Assembly: GCF_016919705.1 (NCBI RefSeq)
Contig: NZ_CP070371.1
Coordinates: 1,331,501 to 1,395,500 of the forward strand
Source of the DNA: Paracoccus methylovorus
GTDB taxonomy: Bacteria; Pseudomonadota; Alphaproteobacteria; Rhodobacterales; Rhodobacteraceae
DNA: 64,000 nucleotides
Reading direction: 5' to 3'
Shown: positions 8,346-16,668 of the stretch, piece after piece
Layout of the letters: each line of letters begins with the position of its first letter
Position numbering within the stretch: position 1 is the stretch's first letter
Position numbers and translations under genes: made by a program
Notes under the pieces: generated by a model
What the model was told of the DNA's origin: nothing
The model's input: the letters and a program-made list of their open reading frames with translations, nothing else
Database searches by the model: none

Positions 8346-8610
8346 CGCTGTGCGCCTCGGTCATCGTTTCTGATGAGCCCAAGGTGCCGGATGCGGTCGG
8401 CGCGCAGGTGGGAACGGGGTGGGAAAAAGGTGGGGGTTTGGTGGGGCTTGCGGACCTGAGCGTCAATTTCTCGTGCAGGTCTCCGTAAAAGCCCACAGCC
8501 GTCAGCCGAAGGGCAGCACGCTTGGAGCGCATGTGCCTTCGGGGCCTACCTGTCGACAGTGCCACTCAGGTGATGCAACATCGGCTTGCGCTGAACTGGA
8601 AATCGAACGC
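8346..8610. other. Divergent intergenic region with G-rich tract
   Basis: This gap separates the sigma-led operon from the plus-strand nuclease-like gene. It holds a G-rich stretch at about 8408-8446 with five runs of three to five G separated by short spacers, able in principle to form a G-quadruplex on the plus strand. No convincing -35/-10 pair or palindrome stands out. It must hold promoters for both directions. Confidence 0.4.
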
Positions 8611-10212
8611 ATGAACTTGAAGCCTCCGCCGGTCGACAAGGGACAAGCCGGCCTCGACGAATTCCGCAGGAATGCGAAACTATACGAGCTCTCGATCACA
8701 AACCGGATGAGCCGAGAGTTCTATCGAGCGGATCTATCGAAGTGGAAAAAGCTCTACGCGACCTTGGCTGCAAAACGAGAGCCGGGAAGCAACGCTGCGA
8801 TTCACTTCGCATCGCTGTCATCTCTTTGCGGCGAACTGTTGGATCAATATGGGCCCGAGCCAACTCCAAAGAAGCGAGCACCAAAGACGACTACGTCGAT
8901 CCGGCTGGTGTATCCCGATTTTCCGGATGAAGTAACTCACAGGCTCCATTTTCTGGAAGGGCCTGGGGCGCGACGCCAGCGCGCCAATGACCTCGCGTCG
9001 CACGCAGCCTTCGTTTTTCGACAAACCTCCGGCACCGGTCGCGTTCTCGTCTCGGTTGGAACCCGGCAAGATGATACCAGACTGTTCGAGCGGCTGGTCG
9101 AGGCAATTGGAGCGGGTCTGTTTGGTGATCCGGCGAAGTCCGGTTTTGATGCGGAGCGCAAAAACCCCCAGTGCGCCAGCAATGCGGTAACCCCGCTGGA
9201 AAGGGTCTGGCAGGACAACAACCAGGCGCGCGGATATAGCTGGCAGGCGCGTGCTTTGGGCGATCAGTTCCGTGGCATCGACGGCAAGGGGCTTCCACAA
9301 GACCTTCCGGACGTGAAGGACGCGCCCCCGTGGGATCCGGACCCCAAGTGGCAACAAATTCTGAACTTGACGGAAGCGAACCGACTCTCTGACGCCATGG
9401 ATTTGGTGGAGGCCATCCCAGGGCGTGATCGTGAGGCGCTTTTGGACGAGGTCATATATCTGAAATTCCTGACAGATCGCGAAATTCGAGCTGATGATGT
9501 GAGGCTGATCGCTCGCAAGTATGCAACGACGTCGCTCATCGCGGGTCGCCTGCATGACGAGTTTGAGGCATTTGTGGCCTACTTTGATCAGGAGTTGCAG
9601 GACGATCCGCCCGTGCTTTCCAAACTGCTTCGATTTGACCCTGACTTTGGCCGGGGGATGATCCCGGTGCCGCCTCCCGCGTCGGACTGGCCAGCATACC
9701 GTGCATATCAGGCTCAGTTCATCAACTCTACGGCGCCTCGCGGCCGCATCTTCTCAGTAAACATCGACGTTGGCTTCGCCAATGTTGAGAGCCTGCTCGC
9801 AGGGCATATGGCGCTGGCAGAGGACGCGTTCCGCCGAGATCGATCTATACCGGGGATCGGTGCGAGCGGGTGGATTTCCGAACTCGCACTTCTTGACCTT
9901 TTCCGTGCGATTTGGCCCAACGCCAAGCACCAATGGCGTCCTTGGTTTCTTGGCCGTCAGTCGATCGACATATACATTCCCGACATAAACTTGGCAGTAG
10001 AGTATCAAGGCCAGCAGCATTACGAGCCGGTCGCACTGTTTGGCGGCGAGGAAGGCTTCAAGAACGCGCAGGTTCGGGATGAGCGAAAGCGGCTGCTACT
10101 GGAGGCGAACAGCGTCCGCCTCCTTGAGTGGCGATATGATGCACCGATATCGAGAAAAGCGCTGATGCTAAAGCTGGCTGAGATTGGAGTATCTTTGCCA
10201 CTCGAAGAGTGA
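8611..10212 (+). CDS. Putative nuclease with PD-(D/E)XK C-terminus
   Basis: A 533-aa protein. Residues ~420-525 look like a restriction-endonuclease fold: E424 in a helix, then IDIYIP with D453, and LAVEYQGQQH with E464 and Q466, then a D/K-rich helix and LLEWRYD strand. This is the layout of Vsr-like and DUF559-like nucleases. The first ~400 residues are unfamiliar; they contain a helical repeat-like stretch (NRLSDAMDLVEAIPGRDREA). G+C is lower than in the flanking genes, a sign of recent transfer. It sits alone on the plus strand between the sigma gene and a convergent winged-helix gene, the position of a cargo or defence gene. The ATG at 8611 has only a weak ribosome-binding site. Confidence 0.65.
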   Translation: MNLKPPPVDKGQAGLDEFRRNAKLYELSITNRMSREFYRADLSKWKKLYATLAAKREPGSNAAIHFASLSSLCGELLDQYGPEPTPKKRAPKTTTSIRLVYPDFPDEVTHRLHFLEGPGARRQRANDLASHAAFVFRQTSGTGRVLVSVGTRQDDTRLFERLVEAIGAGLFGDPAKSGFDAERKNPQCASNAVTPLERVWQDNNQARGYSWQARALGDQFRGIDGKGLPQDLPDVKDAPPWDPDPKWQQILNLTEANRLSDAMDLVEAIPGRDREALLDEVIYLKFLTDREIRADDVRLIARKYATTSLIAGRLHDEFEAFVAYFDQELQDDPPVLSKLLRFDPDFGRGMIPVPPPASDWPAYRAYQAQFINSTAPRGRIFSVNIDVGFANVESLLAGHMALAEDAFRRDRSIPGIGASGWISELALLDLFRAIWPNAKHQWRPWFLGRQSIDIYIPDINLAVEYQGQQHYEPVALFGGEEGFKNAQVRDERKRLLLEANSVRLLEWRYDAPISRKALMLKLAEIGVSLPLEE

Positions 10213-10226
10213 AGTGGGCTGGCGTC

Positions 10227-11162
10227 TCAGCCGTCAACCACGATATCCGAAGCGGGGACGCCGAGCCGGTAGCCCCGGTTGCGCACGGTCATGATCAGGG
10301 TCTTGCTCTCGGCATCGGTGAACCCCGCAGCCTTGAACGCGTCGCGCAGCTCGCGGATCAGATCCTTGGCCTCGCGCGCCGTCGTGCCTTCGACATGGGC
10401 TCCGGAGGCGACCTGATCGCGCGACACCGCTTTCTCCAGCAGGCGTTCGAACACGGGGAAGATCTGACGCGACAGAATGACGGAGCGACCGTCCCATTGA
10501 ACCTCGGCCGTTGCCCTTCGCACGCGAAGCACGGGCGCCAGCGGGACCGGCGCCAGAGCCGCGATGTCGATCGTGCCGCCGAGGCCATTTGTGGCGGGCG
10601 TCAGCACCTCGAGGATTTCGATGAGATGAAAGCCCGCATCCTGGTGTCGCCGGGCAATCTCCGCTGGCAACTGCGGTGCGAGGATAGCGATGTCCGAGCC
10701 CTGCGCCGCCTGGCGCAAGGTTGCTATGATGCCGTCGCCGGTCAGGGCTGCGGACTCCAGCACAAGAAACACTGCGCGCCCCGATGGCGTATCGCCGAGC
10801 CGCCAGACCTTCTCTGCCGCCAGCTTCGGGGCCGCGCCAAATCCCGCAGCCGCGCCGATCACGGATGCCAGTGCCGCAGCCCCGATGCGGAACTCGCGCA
10901 GATCGTCCTCGGTGAGATCGATGTCATGTCGGCGGTCGAGCGGGCACTCAGCACGATATCCATCGCCCGCTTTCCGGATCGGCCGACAGGGGAGTCCGCA
11001 TTCGCAGGCGTCGCAGACATCCCAATCGGAGAGCGGCGCCTGTTCGACGAGGACACGTTTCGCCAGCAGCCGGTCAAAGCCCGGACCGAAGAACGGCGCG
11101 GCAAGCTCACCGGGCAGGATCGCGTCTTCGCCAGCCTCACTCAGCCGCGTCAACAACCTCAC
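10227..11162 (-). CDS. Winged-helix DNA-binding protein with Cys cluster
   Basis: About 311 aa. The C-terminus (residues ~215-305) resembles the winged-helix output domain of OmpR-type regulators: VILSRQIFPVFERLLEKA, EAKDLIRELRDAF and VRNRGYRLGV. Near residue 45 a CDACECGLPC cluster suggests a zinc knuckle. No receiver domain precedes it. The GTG at 11162 lies exactly where recombinase sequence begins on the other strand, and no ribosome-binding site is visible, so the 5' end may itself be truncated; ATGs at 11174 and 11201 would read antisense to the recombinase remnant. Confidence 0.55.
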   Translation of the reverse strand: MRLLTRLSEAGEDAILPGELAAPFFGPGFDRLLAKRVLVEQAPLSDWDVCDACECGLPCRPIRKAGDGYRAECPLDRRHDIDLTEDDLREFRIGAAALASVIGAAAGFGAAPKLAAEKVWRLGDTPSGRAVFLVLESAALTGDGIIATLRQAAQGSDIAILAPQLPAEIARRHQDAGFHLIEILEVLTPATNGLGGTIDIAALAPVPLAPVLRVRRATAEVQWDGRSVILSRQIFPVFERLLEKAVSRDQVASGAHVEGTTAREAKDLIRELRDAFKAAGFTDAESKTLIMTVRNRGYRLGVPASDIVVDG

Positions 11163-12042
11163 AGCCGAGCGCATCCGCGACAAGGTCCGCGCTTCCCGCA
11201 TGAAGGGGATGTGGATGGGCGGCTATGTTCCGCTCGGTTACGATGTGAAGGATCGCAAGCTCGTGGTGAACGAGGAAGAGGCCGCCACCGTGCGGGGCAT
11301 CTTCGAGAGGTTCGTCGAGGTCGGATCAGCGACCGTGCTGGCCCGCGAACTGCGCCGCAAAGGGCTCCGCAACAAGCAGGGCACGTTGGTCGACAAGGGA
11401 TATCTCTACAGGGTGCTGGTGAACCGCGTCTATCGCGGCGATGCGGTCCACAAGGGCAAGGCCTATCCCGGCGAGCATCAGGCCATCATCGACCAGAAGC
11501 TATGGGATCAGGTCCATGCCATCTTGCGCGAGAGCCCGCGAAAGCGCGCCAACAACACCCGAGCGCAGGCGCCTGCGTTGCTCAAGGGGCTGATCTTTAC
11601 GGCCACGGGCGCCGCCATGACCCCGAGCAGCACGAAGAAGGGCGCGCGGCGATACCGGTACTACGTCTCGATGGACGTCATCAAGAATCGCGAACCCAGC
11701 GACGAAGGCATCCCGCGCCGCCTGCCTGCCGACCTCGTGGAAGCGGCCGTGGTGACCGAGTTGAGGCGGGTGATGCGCGCCCCGTCGATCACGGCACAGG
11801 TCATCTCCCACTTGGCGCGCGAGGGTCACGCCTTTGCCGAGGCCGACGTGATTTCCGCGCTGCAGACGTTCGAAGACGTCTGGGGCCAGCTATTCCCCGC
11901 AGAGCAAACCCGGATCGTGCAGTTGCTGGTGCGCCGGGTCACCGTGACGTCCGAAGGGCTGGAGATCGATGTCCGGACCGACGGCGTCTCGGGCGTCATG
12001 CGCGACATGATGGCGCCGCGAAAGAAGGTGGCGGCGGAATGA
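11161..12042 (+). pseudogene. Large serine recombinase, N-terminal domain missing
   Basis: The reading frame starts abruptly at TAERIRDKVRASRMKGMWMG, which in intact serine recombinases lies just after the resolvase catalytic domain. What remains (293 codons) is the recombinase domain (GGYVPLGYDVKDRKLVVNEE, a VLVNRVYRGDAVHKGKAYPG segment) and a C-terminal part. The catalytic serine domain (about 140 residues) is absent from the window. Upstream bases instead encode the winged-helix gene on the other strand. The downstream HTH gene overlaps its stop, as in intact loci. It is probably inactive, or at most a DNA-binding remnant starting at an internal ATG (11201). Confidence 0.75.
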
Positions 12043-12422
12043 TGAAGCCCGACGAGTCCATCCAGATCTTCGTGCCGCTCAAGGTCCGCAAGCAGAACGG
12101 GCGGCCGAAGATCATGCCGCCCGCCACCTATCTGCCCAGTGAAGACCGGACGCAGGATCCGCATATCCTGCGCGCCATCGGCCGGGCGTGGGGCTGGCGG
12201 CGGCGCATGGAGGCTGGCGAATTCAACACGGTGACCGATCTGGCGAAAGCGGTGGGGCTTGCCGAACGCCATGTCAGCCGACAGCTGCGGCTCGCCTATC
12301 TCGCGCCGGGGGTCCTCAAGCGCTTGGTCTACAAGCGCGAGGTGCCCGCCGTGACCCTGTTGAAACTGACCGATGTCGCGGCCATGCCATGGCAAGAACA
12401 GCCGGAGCGGGTGTTCGACTGA
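12039..12422 (+). CDS. ParB/KorB-like HTH protein downstream of recombinase
   Basis: A 127-aa protein with a helix-turn-helix of ParB/KorB character: FNTVTDLAKAVGLAERHVSR, then a LAYLAPGVLKRLV helix and a terminal WQEQ. The start ATG overlaps the recombinase stop (ATGA), so the two were co-translated. Genes of this kind commonly follow serine recombinases in alphaproteobacterial elements and may act in excision control or recombinase regulation; that role is inferred from position. Confidence 0.65.
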   Translation: MMKPDESIQIFVPLKVRKQNGRPKIMPPATYLPSEDRTQDPHILRAIGRAWGWRRRMEAGEFNTVTDLAKAVGLAERHVSRQLRLAYLAPGVLKRLVYKREVPAVTLLKLTDVAAMPWQEQPERVFD

Positions 12423-13298
12423 TCAGGCGACACGCGTAAGCTGCATCGGCCACCCAATTTCGTACGCCGTGATGCCCTCGGCTTTTGCCAATGAACGGAC
12501 AGAGGTTGGGATCCGCTCGGCGACTAAGACTCCGTCCAATTTGCCGTATACAAAGTCATCTCTCTTCCCGAGGGCGAGCAAGTAATCCGCCACCTGCTCC
12601 ACGGCTTCGGGCCTCGCTTCGGCGCGCTTTAGCTCGATGATAAGCCAATCTCCTGTCGACCGGTCACGTCCCAGAATGTCGATGCGCCGAGAAGTAAGCC
12701 CACCATCGACCGGGAATTCGTCCTGAACAAGGTCGTAACGTCCCGCCCAAGGCGTCTGCTCCCAATTCGCGAGGATGCTGTGCTGGATCACGTATTCGGT
12801 CGTGAAGCCATCCCCTTGATGTGGCGTCCTGTTGAGGGCCAAGACGCTGTGATCGAAGTCCGCCAATTCAACAAGGGTGGGGATCACGAAATCTCTGGCA
12901 ACGACCAGATGCCCCGACGTTTTGTTGCGACCCTCGAAGACAAACGGGATGCCCCTCGTGACAAACTGCGCGTGATACTTGCCGTTAAAGACAGCGTGAC
13001 CGAAGTCACCGCGCGCCGGGCGAAATGTGTCGATCGCGACGGACCATTGCAGATCAGGAGACGCCGAGAAAGCCAAGTAGACAACGCCTCGCGCATTGGG
13101 CCATCGCGCTTTTCGAAGAGGGTGATCCGAGCGGATCATCCAGTCCAACCCACTGGCAGCTGCTGTCCTGATCAAATGATCGACGGCGGGCGTGAGACGC
13201 CAGGATCGCGCAATGTAGGCCTCGCCACCTTGTTGTATCAGGAGGCCACCTTCGAGTTGTTCTATCTGAATGCCGTTCGAGTAGGCTTGGTGGTTCAT
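12423..13298 (-). CDS. NucS-like endonuclease domain protein
   Basis: A 291-aa protein. The last ~100 residues carry the PD-(D/E)XK core of the NucS/EndoMS (DUF91) group: RRIDILGRD with D207, then LIIELKR with E222 and K224, followed by a helix EAVEQVADYLLALG. The first ~190 residues do not match the usual NucS N-terminal domain. The ATG at 13298 shares bases with the stop of a small upstream frame (TGATG), which decides it over a GTG six bases earlier. Being at the island edge, a defence or mismatch-repair-like role is plausible but unproven. Confidence 0.65.
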   Translation of the reverse strand: MNHQAYSNGIQIEQLEGGLLIQQGGEAYIARSWRLTPAVDHLIRTAAASGLDWMIRSDHPLRKARWPNARGVVYLAFSASPDLQWSVAIDTFRPARGDFGHAVFNGKYHAQFVTRGIPFVFEGRNKTSGHLVVARDFVIPTLVELADFDHSVLALNRTPHQGDGFTTEYVIQHSILANWEQTPWAGRYDLVQDEFPVDGGLTSRRIDILGRDRSTGDWLIIELKRAEARPEAVEQVADYLLALGKRDDFVYGKLDGVLVAERIPTSVRSLAKAEGITAYEIGWPMQLTRVA

Positions 13299-13486
13299 CA
13301 GCACCCGTTCCCTTTTTTGTAATCGTTATCGTTTGATAGCTGATCCGTCATCAGCGCTGTCTTGCGGATCGCACGCAGTGCCGTGCTGACCTCGCGATAG
13401 GCCGCCACGGAGCCGTCCTTCTGACCGCCCTGCGCCTTCGTGTCAGTCTCCGTTACCGGATTATCTCGCGAACGGGGCGACCCCAT
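13298..13486 (-). CDS. Small hypothetical coupled to the NucS-like gene
   Basis: A 62-aa charged frame, mostly hydrophilic and probably helical (SVAAYREVSTALRAIRKTAL). Its stop overlaps the NucS-like start as TGATG, typical of translational coupling, which is the main reason to believe it. No ribosome-binding site is clear at the ATG at 13486, and longer forms beginning at 13540 or 13564 exist. No family recognised; it could be an antitoxin-like or regulatory partner. Confidence 0.35.
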   Translation of the reverse strand: MGSPRSRDNPVTETDTKAQGGQKDGSVAAYREVSTALRAIRKTALMTDQLSNDNDYKKGNGC

Positions 13487-13650
13487 GAACGCGGCAACCA
13501 ATTGGAAATACGAGGATGTTTTACGCCGTCCCGTGACCATGGAGGGGCGCTCGAAGAGAGACACGGGCCATTCGGAGACCCGTTCTGCGTGAAGCGCCCA
13601 GTCTCCGAAGGGCGGATGGCCCGGCCAACGCCCTTTGAAACAAAAAGAAA

Positions 13651-13677
13651 AAAGGCCCCAATCGGGGCCCTTGAACG
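13651..13677 (-). terminator. Rho-independent terminator of tRNA-Ser
   Basis: Reading the minus strand, a GGCCCC-GATT-GGGGCC hairpin (plus-strand 13654-13669) is followed by a T-rich run. It lies about 20 bases beyond the 3' end of the tRNA gene, in the right orientation to end its transcript. Confidence 0.75.
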
Positions 13678-13694
13678 GATTCGGTGTCTGAATG

Positions 13695-13784
13695 TGGCGG
13701 AGACGAAGGGATTCGAACCCTCGAGACGGTTCCCCGTCTGCACCCTTAGCAGGGGTGTGCCTTCGACCACTCGGCCACGTCTCC
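13695..13784 (-). tRNA. tRNA-Ser (GCU anticodon)
   Basis: A 90-nt class II tRNA including an encoded CCA. The acceptor arm GGAGACG pairs with CGTCTCC, the anticodon loop reads CTGCTAAG (GCU, decoding AGC/AGU), a long variable arm follows (GCAGACGGGGAACCGTCTCGA), and the T-loop is GGTTCGAATC. The encoded CCA, long variable arm and GCU anticodon define serine. It bounds the right side of the phage-like island, a usual kind of integration neighbourhood, though no duplicated tRNA 3' end was found at the left side. Confidence 0.97.
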
Positions 13785-13791
13785 GCCGCCT

Positions 13792-13820
13792 CGTATATGG
13801 ATCAAGAAGCACGGAAACAA
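13792..13820 (-). promoter_or_regulatory. Promoter of tRNA-Ser
   Basis: On the minus strand TTGTTT and TATACG are separated by exactly 17 bp, a good sigma-70 arrangement. The -10 box ends 7 bp before the tRNA 5' end, so the transcript would begin at or beside the mature end. Confidence 0.6.
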
Positions 13821-13968
13821 GGGCTTTTTCATCGCACCAGAGATTCGCAACACGGGCACGATTTTCCCTGTTTTCCACAAACCTCTGCAGGAATATGCGC
13901 GATTGTCGGGTGAAATTGGTGTGACGGCCGGGGCGCGGCCTTAAGACGACCCGCGCGCAAACCCCGGT

Positions 13969-15420
13969 TCAGAAACTGCCCACCACCGTGCCAAGCACGA
14001 TCACCGCCACCAGCGCCAGAAGCGACCCCACGATCGCCACCATGACGATGTCGAAATAGCTTTCCCGAGGGGTGACGCCGCAGACCGCCAGCAGCGTCAC
14101 GACAGCGCCACTGTGGGGCAGGCTGTCCAGCGTGCCCGCACTCATCACCGCGACCCGGTGCAAAAGCTGCGGGTCGATTCCCTGCTCCAACGCGCGTTGC
14201 AGATAGGTGTCGCCTAGGGCATCAAGCGCGATGGTCAGCCCGCCCGAGGCCGAGCCGGTCAGCGCCGCAAGGATATTGGTCGCGATCGCCATCGAGACAA
14301 GCGGCCCGCCGCCGATCGACAGCACCCAATCGCTGACCAGCCCGAATGCGGGAAGGGCTGCGACAACGGCGCCAAAGCCGACGAGGCTTGCCACCGCAAA
14401 GATCGGCAGGACCGAGGCATTCGCCCCGGCATCCAGCGTTTCGCGCAGCCGCGGCAGGCGGCGGTAGTTCAGGCCGACGGCGATCAGGGCGGCCATGGTC
14501 AGGGCCACGGCCACCGACCAGACCCCGCTGACCGCCTCGAAGCTGGTACCGCCCCAGCGCGGCTCGGACAGCCAGGAGAAGTCCAGCGCCGGCAGGATGA
14601 CGAAAGTCATGCACAGGTTGACGGCAACCACCGCCAGCAACGGGATTGCCGCAACCAGAATCGAAGGTGAACCGTCGCTCTGATGCCCCCGCGCGATCTC
14701 ATTGGGGTCGAATTCGCGCGCTGTCACCGCCCTTTCGCGTAGGACGGCCTCGTCGATTTCCGGGGCGCGGATCGCGGAAAAGCTTTCGCCGCTTGCGCGG
14801 GCACGGGCTTCGGCACGGCCCAGCCACCACAAGCCGAAACCCAGCATGATCGCCGATGCGATCAGGCCCAACCCCGGCGCAGCAAAGGGGGTAGTGCCGA
14901 AAAAGGGCATCGGGATGGCGTTCTGGATCGCCGGAGTGCCCGGCAGCGCCATCATGGTAAAGGTAAAGGTGCCAAGGGCGATGGCGGGCGGCATCAACCG
15001 GCGGGGGATGTCGGCGCGACGAAACAGCGCCTCGGCCATGGGCGCCAGAACGAACAGTGCGACGAACAGGCTGACGCCGCCATAGGTCAGCGCCGCCCCC
15101 GCCAACACCACGGCCAGAATGGCGCGATCCGGGCCAAGCCGCAGGGTCAGGAAATCGGCAATGGCGCGGACCGAACCCGTATCCTCCATCACCTTGCCGA
15201 ATACCGCACCCAGCAGGAACAGCGGAAAGAACTGTCCGATAAAGCCGGCCGCGGCCAGCATGAAGGTCTGCGTCCAATGGGCAAGCAACGGCTCAGCCGA
15301 TATCGCAGCCGCCAAAAGCGCAGCAACAGGTGCCAGCAAAAGAACGCTCCAGCCGCGATAGGCCAGACAGATCAGCAGCGCCAGCGCCAGCAAAATCCCG
15401 GCCAGCCCCACGTCAGACAC
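13969..15420 (-). CDS. GntP-family permease
   Basis: A 483-aa inner-membrane permease of the GntP (gluconate:H+ symporter) family, with about 12 hydrophobic helices. Signature stretches include YGGVSLFVALFVLAPMAEAL and the C-terminal TGSASGGLTIALDALG and AGTLDSLPHSGAVV. Family members import gluconate and related hydroxy acids; no sugar-acid enzyme gene is near, so the substrate is open. It starts with GTG inside the end of the patatin gene (8-bp overlap), so the two form an operon. The 48 bp after its stop show no strong terminator. Confidence 0.9.
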   Translation of the reverse strand: MSDVGLAGILLALALLICLAYRGWSVLLLAPVAALLAAAISAEPLLAHWTQTFMLAAAGFIGQFFPLFLLGAVFGKVMEDTGSVRAIADFLTLRLGPDRAILAVVLAGAALTYGGVSLFVALFVLAPMAEALFRRADIPRRLMPPAIALGTFTFTMMALPGTPAIQNAIPMPFFGTTPFAAPGLGLIASAIMLGFGLWWLGRAEARARASGESFSAIRAPEIDEAVLRERAVTAREFDPNEIARGHQSDGSPSILVAAIPLLAVVAVNLCMTFVILPALDFSWLSEPRWGGTSFEAVSGVWSVAVALTMAALIAVGLNYRRLPRLRETLDAGANASVLPIFAVASLVGFGAVVAALPAFGLVSDWVLSIGGGPLVSMAIATNILAALTGSASGGLTIALDALGDTYLQRALEQGIDPQLLHRVAVMSAGTLDSLPHSGAVVTLLAVCGVTPRESYFDIVMVAIVGSLLALVAVIVLGTVVGSF

Positions 15421-16468
15421 CTTCCAGCAAGGTATCGAGGTCTATCGACGACCGATGCCCGATGTTTTCCGCATGGTCCCGCAGGAAGGCGTCGGCCGAA
15501 CGGCGGCCTTCATCGCGCAGCATATGCAGGAACTTGCGGTCGGCGATCATCTTGGAGGAATAGTCCAATGTCGTCATCACGTCGTTGGGCACCATATGAA
15601 CCCGCATCCTCGCCCAGCGCGCACCCTCGCCGTTACCGGGATCGGCCACCTGCCGCAAAAGCGCGATCATGCGCAGTTCCTTGAGGGTGGCGGCATTGAA
15701 CGACACCTCGTTCAGCCGGTTGAGGATCTGGGCGGCAGTGCGCGGCGTGCCGGGGCGTTCGATCGGGTTGATCGGGATCAGGATGGTGTCATCCGAATCC
15801 ACCTCGCGCACCAAGGGCGTCAGCGTCGGATTGCCGACATACCCGCCGTCCCAGTAGCTTTCGCCTTCGATCTCGACGGCCTGAAAGACGGTCGGCAGGC
15901 ACGCCGAGGCCAACAGCACATCGGGCGACAGCTCGGCATTGCGAAAGACCCGGCCGCGTCCGGTACGCACATTGGTGGCGGTGATGAAAACCTTGACCGG
16001 CGCCTGTTTCAGCCGCTCAAAGTCGATGACCTGCCCGATCACCTTGCGCAGCGGATTGATCCCGGCAGGGTTCAGCATATAGGGCGAAAACAGCCGCGAC
16101 AGCGTGTCCATGGTCACGAAGGCCGGCGAATGGGTCAGCGACCAGTTGCCCAGCGCGACATCGAACGCGTTGGCCTGAAACGGGCTGAGCCGGGCGGCAT
16201 CGGCCACGAATTCCCAGAATGCGGACAGGGCCTGCTTTGCCCCCTGCGCTCCGCCTGCGGCAAGGCCATCGGCCAGAACCGCCGCGTTCATCGCCCCGGC
16301 AGAGGTGCCGGAGATCCCGACGATGGACAGCCAGTCCTCGTCAAGAAGACGGTCAAGAACGCCCCAGGTGAACGCGCCATGCGACCCGCCCCCTTGCAGG
16401 GCCAGATCTATCGGCACGGAAGGGCGCGAGGTAACGGACTTCCTGCGCTTGGTAGAGGGCTGGTCCAT
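15413..16468 (-). CDS. Patatin-like phospholipase
   Basis: A 351-aa patatin-family acyl hydrolase with a Ser-Asp dyad. The glycine-rich oxyanion loop is GGGSHG (residues 26-31), the nucleophile is Ser56 in GTSAG, and the acid is Asp207 in DGG. No signal peptide is present, so it should act in the cytoplasm or at the inner membrane, cleaving fatty acyl esters from lipids. The ATG at 16468 gives the usual short tail before the domain; an earlier ATG at 16516 is possible. It overlaps the GntP permease gene downstream. Confidence 0.88.
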   Translation of the reverse strand: MDQPSTKRRKSVTSRPSVPIDLALQGGGSHGAFTWGVLDRLLDEDWLSIVGISGTSAGAMNAAVLADGLAAGGAQGAKQALSAFWEFVADAARLSPFQANAFDVALGNWSLTHSPAFVTMDTLSRLFSPYMLNPAGINPLRKVIGQVIDFERLKQAPVKVFITATNVRTGRGRVFRNAELSPDVLLASACLPTVFQAVEIEGESYWDGGYVGNPTLTPLVREVDSDDTILIPINPIERPGTPRTAAQILNRLNEVSFNAATLKELRMIALLRQVADPGNGEGARWARMRVHMVPNDVMTTLDYSSKMIADRKFLHMLRDEGRRSADAFLRDHAENIGHRSSIDLDTLLEGV

Positions 16469-16668
16469 GATGTCCCGGCTTGTGACTGAGCCCGAGTGTA
16501 TCAATGTCGCGTGCATTCACAACAGCGCAATGCTGCGACGCAGAATTTTTCCGGCGAGCGCCTTTGCGATTGACGGGCACTCAACCCGTCTGCCTGCATT
16601 CGTGCAAAAAGGACCGGGCGTTGGCACGACCACCTTTCCCTGACGGGAAAGAGGCCGTGTTTCAGCGA

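Noticed and set aside
10209..11160. Plus-strand open frames leading into the recombinase and HTH genes
   Set aside because: These upstream parts are antisense to the winged-helix gene and contain no resolvase catalytic motif, so they are not the missing recombinase domain.
13695..13784. tRNA-Ser as the attachment site of the island
   Set aside because: No repeat of the tRNA 3' end was seen near the left side (about 1900-2000), and the only recombinase is a serine type, which seldom uses tRNA genes. It remains only a neighbour.
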